From: Galeopsis tetrahit
Taxonomy: Eukaryota; Streptophyta; Magnoliopsida; Lamiales; Lamiaceae
Direction of reading: 5' to 3'
Length of the DNA stretch: 64,000 bases
NCBI GenBank assembly: GCA_963675135.1
Contig: OY776130.1
Location: forward strand, 27,644,001 to 27,708,000
Shown here: piece after piece, positions 54,795 to 64,000 of the stretch
Layout: every line of letters begins with the position of its first letter
Numbering within the stretch: position 1 is the first letter of the stretch
Position numbers and translations under genes: made by a program
Notes under the pieces: generated by a model
Told to the model about the DNA's origin: nothing
Seen by the model: the letters and a program-made list of their open reading frames with translations, nothing else
Databases searched by the model: none

Positions 54795-57700
54795 ATGGCA
54801 AGAGGCAACAACAATAATCAGAACCAGTAGCAGAATCAGAATATGAACCAGAATCAGAACAACAATGTTGTTGTTCCTCCTGATGCTGTTCAAGGCCTAA
54901 ACAATATGGCTCCAGATCCAATCAACCATATCTCACATCATAAATTTCCAATGTTCTCAATTGATAACTATGACTTCTGGAAGATAAGGATCACTGATGC
55001 TCAAAGGGCAGATACAAGGGATGAGATCCCCAAGGATGAGGATGATCTCACAACTTAAGAGAAGAGAAGAGATAATCTCAATTATCTAGCTATGAACACT
55101 CTCTACCAAACAATTCCAGATGCAATTATGGGAAGAGTCTACCACTGCACAACTGCCAAGGAAATATGGGATACTCTTGCAGAAATGTGTGAGGGTACTG
55201 AAAAGATTAAGGAGAATAAGCTCCAAGTGGCTGTGCAGATGTTTGAACAATTCACAATGGAGTCAGATGAGTCCATTGACAAATTTGCTGGTAGATTCAC
55301 AGATGTAATGAATGAAATCAACTAATTGGGCAAGGTGTACTCCAAGAGAGAAGTTGCTCTAAAGATTCTAAGAAGTCTCACTCAAAAGTGGGATGTATAT
55401 TCTGTAATGATGCAGAATACCAAGGATCTCTCTACCATGCCCATGCAACAAAACTTCTCAGAACTCAAGGCTTATGAGTTTGATCTCAACAGAAGAAAGC
55501 CTGTTGAGGAACCTTCATTACCATCCAAAGGAGTGTCATTCAAAGCCAAAGCTGCTAAACCTGAAATGCAGTCCACTCCTAGATCATCAAAGTCAGTCTC
55601 CAAGGCTGAAATGAAGGAAGAGCTAGCCCGTATGGCTAGAAGGTTTGACAAGCTGAACTTAAGGTTTGGTAGATACAAGAAATTCTACCAAGATAACAAG
55701 GTCAGGAGAAGGTACAACTCTCCTGAAGCCAAGGCTGAGGACAAAAGGCCTGAAGATAGAAGATCTGAGGACAAGTACTCTGATAGGAGAAAGTCCAGCA
55801 GAGCTGAACCTTCATCATCTAGAAGGAGAGATGAGCCAAGGAAGGATGATGATGAAGACTTGTGCCATAATTGCAAAAAGAAAGGGCACTTCTAGTATGA
55901 TTGCCCTGAACTCAGCTCAAAAGAAAGAAAGGAGAGGCAAGGTAAAAGAGACAAGAAGTTCACCAATAGAAAGGCCATGATGGCTGGTGATGAGTCTGAT
56001 AGTGCTGAAAGCTTCAACTCTTCTGATGATGGAATGTTCTCAAACAGTGATGATGATGATGTGTGCAACATGGCCATAGAGGATGATGAGGTACCTATGG
56101 GCCACAAGAAGATGAGGAGCATGAACAAAAGAACAGCATGGTACTTGGACAGTGGATGTTCAAGGCACATGACTGGAAACAAGGATCTCCTCACTGAATT
56201 CACTGAAAAAGAAGGCCCAAATGTCACATTTGGAGACAGCTCACAAGCAACAACAAAAGGTTATGGTACCTTGATAATTGGTAATATCAAGGTATCCAAT
56301 ATGTCTTATGTGTCTGGTCTCAAATATAATCTCCTAAGCATAAGTAAGTTCTGTGATAAAGGATATAATGTTGAGTTTTAAAGTGGAAAATGCTTAATCA
56401 AAGATAAAACTCAACAAACTCTACTGACTGGAACTAGGAGAGGAAATATGTATTTTGCTGACTGGGACAAGTCTACTGATGCTGCATGCTTCATTGCCAA
56501 AAGCTCAAATGAACAAAGTTGTCTATGGCATAAAAGACTAAACCACCTGAACTTTAAATCAATGAACAAGCTTGCTAGAAATGCATTAGTAAAAGGACTA
56601 CCTAATGAAGTTTTCATAAAAGAGCATGTTTGCAAACCATGCCAAGAAGGAAAACAGATCAAAGCTTCATTCAAAGGAAAACCAGTCATCTCTACTGAAA
56701 GGGTACTTGAACTATTACATATGGACTTATTTGGACCAATTACCCCTGCAAGCATAAATGGTAGAAAATACACTCTTGTTGTAGTAGATGACTTCTCTAG
56801 GTTCACATGGGTAGTATTTATCCTTAATAAGAAGGAAACATAAGTCAAACTCCCTGATCTATTAAAGAGACTGTCTAATGAGAAAAACCTTAACATAATC
56901 AAGATAAGATCTGATAAAGGCACTGAGTTCATTAATTCATACATCAATGAGTATTGCACTGAAAATGGAATAGCCCATGAAACTTCAGCAACTAGAACCC
57001 CTCAGTAGAATGGGGTGGCAGAAAGAAGAAATAGAACTCTTAAAGAAGCTGCTAGAACTTTAATTGCTGATTCAAACCTACCTAAGAGGTTTTGGGCTGA
57101 AGCTATAAACATTGCATGCTATACTCAGAATAGATGTTTGATTACTAAGGGTCAAGGCAAAACCCCATATGAACTCTGGAAAGGAAGGTTGCCTAAAGTA
57201 TCTTATTTCCACATTTTTGGTTGTAAGTGTTTCATTCACAACAATGGGAAAGAACAATTGAAAGCCTTTGATAGCAAAGCTGATGAGGGGATATTTCTTG
57301 GATATTCTCAAATCAGTAGAGCTTTCAGAGTCTACAATTGTAAATCCCTAATTGTGGAAGAAACACCCCATGTTGTGTTTGATGAACCTATCTTTGAGAT
57401 CAGGAACAAGAATCTGGATGCTGATAAAATCACACAAAGGACAACCAGACTAAGCTTAAAAGATAAATATACTTCATTCATAGATGTTGTCCAGGCCAAT
57501 CCTCCTGAAATCACTAGACTGGACAACACTCCTGAAGGCAATAGTCCTGAGATAAACCCCACTGAAGGAAATGATGAACTTAATGAACCAATCCCAGTTT
57601 ATAATCAGGTAACAACTACCAATGAAGAAGCAGTTCCTGCTGAGGTAGTTAATGGATCCAATATTCAAGGGGGAAACAATAATGTTGAAAATGCCAATGT

Positions 57701-59476
57701 CCCTGACATTGAGGACAACACCCCTGAATATGATCCTGAATTAGACCCTGCATTAAACTTTCCTGAATTCTATGACCCTAGTGACTCAACCTTAGTAGAG
57801 GACAACTCTACTGAAGGGATCAGAAAAAGAAGGACTTGGTTATCTAACCATCCAACTGATCTGATACTTGGTGATCCAAGTGTAGGAGTCAAAACTAGAA
57901 GGTTTCATGGTGAAAGTGCTTTATTTTGTTGTTTCCTATCAGAACAGGAACCTCAAGACATTGATGAAGCTCATCAAGATGCCAACTGGATCACAGCAAT
58001 GCAAGAAGAGCTGAACCAGTTCACCAGAAATGATGTATGGGAGCTGGTGGATAGACCTTCACATCAAGATGTTATTGGAACCAAGTGGGTGTTCAAGAAC
58101 AAAACGAATGAAAATGATGTGATAGTCAGAAACAAGGCCAGATTGGTGGCCAAAGGTTACTGTCAATCAGAAGGTATTGACTATGATGAGACTTTTGCAC
58201 CAGTGGTAAGGCTGGAAGCAATAAGGCTATTCCTAGCCTATGCTGCCCACAAAAGATTCAAAGTATATCAAATGGATGTCAAGAGTGCCTTCTTGAATGG
58301 AGTTCTGAAGGAAGAAGTCTATGTAGAGCAACCACTTGGTTTTGAAGTAGGAAACCAAGTCTACAGATTGAAGAAAGCTCTCTATGGACTCAAGCAAGCT
58401 CCAAGAGCTTGGTATGACACACTGTCACAGTTTCTCTTGGACCATGGATTTGTCAAAGGAACTGTGGACAGAACTCTGTTCAGAATTTGTGAAGGAGATG
58501 ACATCTTGCTTGTCCAAATATATGTTGATGATATCATATTTGGATCCCCCAATGAAAAGCTATGTGAGAAGTTCTCAAAGCTCATGCAAAGCAAGTTTGA
58601 GATGTCAATGATGGGGATGGTGAATTTCTTCTTGGGTCTACAAGTCAAGCAATCAAAAGAAAGAATCCTCATCAACCAAGCTAAGTACACCAGAGAAATG
58701 ATCAAGAAGTTTGGGTGTGCCACTAGCAAGCCAGTAAGGATCCCTATGAACACTAATTGGAAGATGGATCCAAATGAGAGTGGTGTTCTAACCAACTCCA
58801 CTGAGTATAGAGGAATCATTGGTTCTCTCCTCTATCTCACTGGCAGCAAACCTGACATTACCTTTGCAGTAGGTGTCTGTGCAAGGTTTCAAGCTAATCC
58901 TAAAAAGAGCCATCTAGAGGCTGCTAAGAGGATCTTGAGGTATCTCAAAGGCACTGAAAACTTACGCCTTTGGTACCCTGCTGATGACAACATTGAGTTA
59001 ACTGGCTACTCAGATGCTGATTATGGAGGATGCAGAATTGATAGGAAGTCCACTTCTGGAACATGTCAATTCTTGGGAAACAAGCTCATCTCTTGGTTCT
59101 CAAAGAAGCAGAACACTGTGGCTACTTCCACCACTGAAGCTGAGTATGTTGCAGCTGGAAGTTGTTGTGCTCAGATCCTTTGGTTGAGACAACAACTAAG
59201 AGATTACAATGTCAACTCTACTGAAGTGCCAATCTTCTGTGACAACAACAATGCAATAGCAATCTCTCAAAATCCAGTACTGCACACAAGATGCAAGCAT
59301 GTGGACATCAATCATCACTTCATCAGAGACATGTGGAGAAGAAGGATATCAAATTGGTGAAAATCCACAAAGATCACCAAAAGACTGATATTTTGACAAA
59401 ACCACTTGCTGAAGCAAGATTCTTGGAATTATCAGCAGAATTGAGACTTCTTGATCTAGGGAAGTTGGACAAGTAA
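54795..59476 (+). pseudogene. Ty1/copia (Sirevirus-like) gag-pol, seven nonsense codons and one frameshift
   Basis: A single frame from the ATG at 54795. Gag has HHKFPMFSIDNYDFWKIR, AKEIWDTLAEMCEGTEKIK and zinc knuckle CHNCKKKGHF. Protease follows with WYLDSGCSRHMTG (about 56140), then the integrase HHCC finger (LWHKRLNHLN ... CKPCQEG, 56524-56650), integrase core (HMDLFGP, RSDKGTEF, GVAERRN), RT ([37 protein letters not shown] with YVDD) and RNase H ([27 protein letters not shown]). Stops are at about 54828, 55056, 55323, 55893 (inside the knuckle), 56379, 56841 and 57006. A one-base loss near 59330 moves the last 45 or so codons to another frame, ending at 59476. RT to RNase H is otherwise open for about 780 codons. 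Confidence 0.93.
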
Positions 59477-60223
59477 GCCCAATGGAGTTAATCAATCAAG
59501 GGGGAACTAAAAGTGATCTTCAGCAGACTTGGTCAAGTCTACTGAAATTCAGAGAAGATGACCTCAATCTCTTCAGAGAAGTTGAGCAGGACACCTGTCC
59601 ATGGGAATTCAGGACACTTGTCCATGGAAGTTCAGGACACTTGTCCACGACATTTCAGGACACTTGTCGATGTGGGGTCCGATAAGTTGTCTCGACTATC
59701 AAACCAAATCTTGGTCTGATAAGCACCTATTTTGGGTAATCATTGCCTATTTTGATGGCTGTCCCATTTCTCTTAAAGTCATCACCTTTACAAAGATTTA
59801 ATTTTCCCCTACCCAAAAAGTCACTTTAAATGCATTAAATGCCAAGATTTAACTCTTGTTTGAATTAAACATTTCAAGCTACTATCTACCTTGAAAACCC
59901 CCCAGCCTTTAACTAATATTAACTCCTTCCCACGTTTTGAATAAAAACAGTTTTCAACACTGTTCCATTGGTTATTAACCGTTGGATCAAATTTTGGCCA
60001 ACTCTCCTGAATTAATCCTGGCCATCCAAATTTGATTTCCTCATTTGTAAACCCTTGAATTGCCTTAAGACTTACCTACTCAATGACAAACATTCCTTTT
60101 GGAATATACTCCAAGTCTTAAGAAGCCCCCAAGTTTTCATTTCTTTCCCACGCACTCAAACACTCTTGAAACCCTAACTATAAACTTTCTCAAACACTCT
60201 CAAAGCTTCTTACTATTCTATCC
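59477..60223 (+). repeat. Spacer between pol and env-like ORF with 23-bp tandem repeats
   Basis: At 59587-59670 a 23-bp unit beginning CAGGACAC(T/C)TGTCCA is present 3.7 times. The rest is non-coding. The stretch just before the next ORF (60125-60223) has CACTCAAACACTCTTGAAAC and CAAACACTCTCAAAGC and could be its leader. Confidence 0.8.
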
Positions 60224-63200
60224 ATGGCACCCAAAGTAAGACCAGAGATGATTGTAGATTTTTCAAACAAGGATCTTGACCTTGATTTCTCATATCTCAA
60301 CAACAAAAATAACCTCATTTTTGAACCCATCATATCCTTTGAGAGTGAAGTTCCAGAAATCACTTCAACTCTAAGATGGCTAAGAAGAGCTGGCCTTCAG
60401 AAGTTTATGCAAGAAAAGCCCAGTTCTTGCCTAGAAAGCTACATGGCAGAGTTCTTTGCTTTCCTCAAATGGAAAGGCAAAGCATCAGAAGGTGAAGTGA
60501 CAACAAGGTTGTCATATGTTGTTGATGGTGAAGAGGAGGAAAGATTTCACAGAGTCAAGTTCACAGTAGAGGACTTGGAAGGTGCTTTTGGATTGCCTTC
60601 AGAGGGAAGGAATCCAGAAAATTATGGAAATGGACATGAGCAAGAAATTTCTCAAGAATGGCTACTTGTTCCAGGTCTAATCTCCTTAACACAGCATAAG
60701 AAAACTCTCAAGCCTAAGTTTCTTAATCTCTTTGAGGTAATCACAAAGAGCTTGCTGAGCAACACTGGGAGTTTAGAGCAAGTGAGCTTTCCCAGAATCA
60801 GAGCTATGGCTGTAGTTATTGATGCCAGTGACAAAGGCATCAAGTTTAATTGGAGAGACTTCATCTTAGGAGAGATGATGAAGGAGAAATCCAAGTTCAA
60901 AGTGAAAAATCACAACAAAGTGGTATTGGAAGGAAAGCTCAAGTACTGTACAAGGGCAAGTCTCCTGATAGAGAGGTTTTCTCATTATTCTGAGATGCAA
61001 ACATTTGCAAAGCCTCTACCAGCTCAGAAAATCATGTTCAGGAAGCTTAGCAAAAAGTCTGAACAAAGGAGACAACAACTGGTCAAACCTGTTGAAGTGA
61101 AGATTGAAAAGAAGCCCAAGTTGAAGCCTAGAACAAAGGCTAGGGCTGTCAAGACAAAGAAATTGTCTCAGATTTCTTCAGAAGAGAATTCTGGTGCTTC
61201 AGCAGAGGTGGACGAAGTTGCTGAAGAAGGAGTGCAGGTGCCCTCAGATTCTGAGGAGATAAGGGTTAAGTTCCCTATGGTGGTGAAGAAGAAGAAAGGT
61301 GAAAAGAGGATCAGGGAAGTTGTCCCTGAAGAGGAAGGGAGTGGGAGCAGTAGAGCTAGCAAGAGAAGGGACAAGCCTTCTGAAAAGATGCTAGAACTTC
61401 AGGAAGAGAAGACTTTGCAAATTGCTCTAAGGGAAAGTAGAGCTGAAAGGAAAACTAAGTCAAAGTCTAAGTCCAAGTCCAACTCTCCTGAAGTTGGCAC
61501 TCCTAAATCCAGATTTCAGGAAAAGTATCACACTGAGCCCAACTCTCCTGATACCCATAAAACCCCTGAAAACCAACCCATCACCCCTAAACCTAACAAA
61601 GGGATATTCCCCAGAAGGAGCTGCACAGAGAGGGACTATAGATGTATTAGCTGACATTGCAGTTGATGAGTCAAGATTGCTATCTCCCCTTGATTCATCC
61701 ATGCTCAACTACTCCAAACTCTTAGAAGCTGCTTTGTTAGAGCCAACCCCCATAAGCAAAACCACTTCAGAACCATTGCTCTCAAAAGCAACTGAAGCAA
61801 CCATTGCTGAACCCAACCCTTCTGAAGCCAATCCTTCTGAACCCAATATCCCTGAAGCCAATCTTCAAGCCAATCCTTCTGAAACCAGAGCTAACTCCCC
61901 TATAACCCAAAGTCCCCAATCCAGTGGAGATGAGGAGGAGTATACCTATGAAGGTATGCTCAGAGGTGGAGCAAGAGCTACTATGGACAGTCTGTACCCC
62001 CAACTTGCTGAATTTCCAAGGCTACAGAAGCAATTCCATGATTTGAGAACTCTAGTGGATGTGAAGGACAAAACCATCATGGAGATTGCTCAAGTAATTC
62101 AAGACAAGGGTGCAAATTGGTGGCAAATTGAAGAGAGCAGACTGCTGCACTTTGCTGGAGTTACAAAGACAAGATTCCTTATTGATGATGAGGTTTTTGC
62201 AAAGTTGGTGACATAAAAAATTGCTGAAGAAAAGGAGAGAATTGCCAAAGGGATAAAGCACCCTGAAAGCAGTTCTAATGATGATGATAGCAAAGATGAT
62301 CCCTCAAACCCCAATCCTCCTGGTCCCAACCAATCCTCAACCCAACTCTTAACCTATCATAGGAAGGGCTCTGTTTCTTCAGAGGTGTTGACCAAAGATG
62401 GTAACACAGCCAAAGATGCATCAGCCAATGAAGGTTCTTCTGGACCCAACACACAACTTACTGATGTTGAGGCTCCCCACTTAGAAGCTGGTTTGGTTAA
62501 GACCTCATCAGTGTCCGCAGAGTTGGACACTAACCAGTTCTTAACCATTCAGGATAACTCAGTGGCTTTGGAACCAAGCACTGTGATCTCCCAACAACTG
62601 CCTCCTTTGAACCCTGTTGAGGGTGAAAGAGTTGCAGGATTAGGTAAAGGAGTTGAAAAGGATATGTTAGTTGAAAAATCAGAGGGAGTAGAGGATGATA
62701 GAGAGGTGATCATAACTAAGATAGTGAGTGTACCACAAAATGAGGGTGGTATAAGTGAGGAGGGGCAGGTTATTCTTGAAGTCAAATCTGAACTTTAAGA
62801 AAACCTTGATGAGAGGAGGCCTGACCCTGAATGTGAGGAAATTTTAAATGAAGGGAGAAAAGAAAAAGTTGAAAATGAGAAGAAGACTGTTGTTGTATCA
62901 GAGTCTTATGAAAAAGAAATTGAGGGTGATGAGAGTATTTTTGCTGACAAATTTGATTTTTCTGATCTTGCAGGTGTAACCCTTGATCAAATCTTTGCTG
63001 ATGAGTTTCTTACAGATTCTCCTATCCATATTGATTCAAGCTCAGCTCAAGCTATCCTTGGGGAGCAATCAACAAAGTTGGACACATTGGTCCATCAAGT
63101 GGAAACAGCCCATGCTGAGACTTCAGAGGCCTTGGACGAGCAAAGTAGAACTTTGGCATCAGTGGAGATGAGGCTAACTGGCTCTGAAGATGTGGTCTTG

Positions 63201-64000
63201 CCTACCATTGAGGTCAGAATCAGTGGAGTTGAATCAGGATTGCAGACAATCTCCACTGAAGTTCAGAAAGCCAAGACCAGCATGGAATCCTTCACCAAGG
63301 AAGTAAGACAAGATCAGAAGATGCTAATGGACAATCACAACAAGAATGTCAAAGCTTTGAAGTTGGTTGTCAAGCAAGCTTTGGGCAAGAAGAGTGCCCT
63401 TCAGAAAAAGAGAGCAAAAGAGATGAGGCTAGCCATGGTCAAAGCTGCCTTAGAAAAGTTTTCTCAAGAGGTGCTGGCCAAGATTGCTGAATCTGCAGTG
63501 GCCAACCTCACTGATTTCCTGAAAGCCAACCTTGATGCATCCCTCAAGTCAACCATGGAAGAGGTTGTAGAGCAGAAAATGAAGCTTGTTCTTGCTTTCT
63601 TAAGCATGAATAGTGATAGAATGCAGAACATTCATGATGAGAATGTGTATCTGCTTGAGGAGATGAAGTCTTTGAACCTAGCTCAGTCCCTCATGGCTAC
63701 TACAATGAGTGAACTGAAACCTCAATGTTTGATGCTGCCAAAAAGGGGGAAAGGGAAAGAGCAAGAGCAAAAGGTGCATTGACTATTGGGGAAAGCAAAG
63801 GAAAAGAGAAAATGCCTGAAGACAAAGGAAAAGGAGAAGCATGTGTGAATTTGGAAGAGCTAGATGAAGAAGAGCAACTTGCCTTAGCACTGAAGAACTC
63901 AATGACATCTGCTCAAGAAGAAGGAGCAAGAATTCAGAAAAGGCCTGGTGAAGTGTCAGGTTTGGACAAAGATGATGAAGGTGTCCAGACTAGAGGCCAA
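60224..64000 (+). pseudogene. Env-like 3' ORF of element A (broken; runs off the window)
   Basis: It lies downstream of pol, the place of the env-like gene in Sireviruses. It starts MAPKVRPEMIVDFSNKDLDL. The N-terminal 250 residues look globular (TLRWLRRAGLQKFMQ, VEDLEGAFGLPSEGRNPENY, DASDKGIKFNWRDFILGEMM) and match what I know as a plant transposon protein domain. A Lys/Glu-rich region, Pro/Ser repeats (EANPSEPNIPEANLQANPSE) and a coiled coil follow (63060-63330). No signal peptide or membrane segment is visible. Breaks are a frameshift near 61600, TAA at 62214 and 62796, and a one-base frameshift near 63727. Related DNA is at 46428-50036. The function is unknown. Confidence 0.75.

Overview
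This is a plant nuclear window, most likely eudicot. It has GT-AG spliced genes for a lecithin:cholesterol acyltransferase-like (LCAT-like) protein and a phloem protein 2 (PP2) lectin, a candidate MIR167 hairpin, and many plant LTR retrotransposons, L1-type LINEs and MITEs. There is no sign of bacterial or organellar gene organisation. The species cannot be named from the sequence. Non-coding DNA is very AT-rich, and most of the window is transposable-element sequence in several nested layers.

Layout. 1-3222: 3' half of a Ty3/gypsy chromovirus (plus strand) with a short 3' LTR. 3711-5471: first three exons of a minus-strand LCAT4-like acyltransferase/phospholipase gene; a foldback element and a MITE sit in intron 2, and the gypsy element lies in what would be intron 3. 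6028-12211: a full-length but decayed L1-type LINE (minus) between 12-bp target site duplications (TSDs). 13287-15963: a solo copia LTR that itself carries an 843-bp poly(A) insertion. 15964-17243: a LINE fragment. 17.2-27.4 kb: AT-rich DNA with MITEs, a hAT-type element, degenerate repeat arrays and, at 25100-25268, the MIR167-like hairpin. 27476-30840: a 5'-truncated LINE (minus) holding a candidate solo LTR. 31-38 kb: microsatellites, a 59-bp satellite array of about 17 units, a 1.84-kb MULE-like element and other TIR elements. 38552-39997: an apparently intact three-exon PP2-type lectin gene.

40.4-64 kb is a pile-up of Ty1/copia elements. Element B (old, minus strand) supplies the 3' LTR at 40401-41255, reverse transcriptase/RNase H at 43.4-44.7 kb and integrase/gag at 51.6-53.9 kb. 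It is split by element A' (44843-51589), a Sirevirus-like copy with an internal inversion. A' carries an env-like region that is in turn interrupted by another solo LTR (46760-48017). Element A (53957 to the window end, plus strand) has a truncated 5' LTR, a tRNA-Met primer binding site, a gag-pol frame closed by seven nonsense codons and one frameshift, and a broken env-like ORF.

Only the PP2 gene, the LCAT-like exons and possibly the MIR167-like hairpin look like host functions. I see no operon-like or pathway-level cooperation. The most noteworthy items are the MIR167-like locus whose predicted mature strand has drifted while the star strand still fits the canonical miRNA, the satellite array, the MULE-like element, and the rearranged Sirevirus copies.
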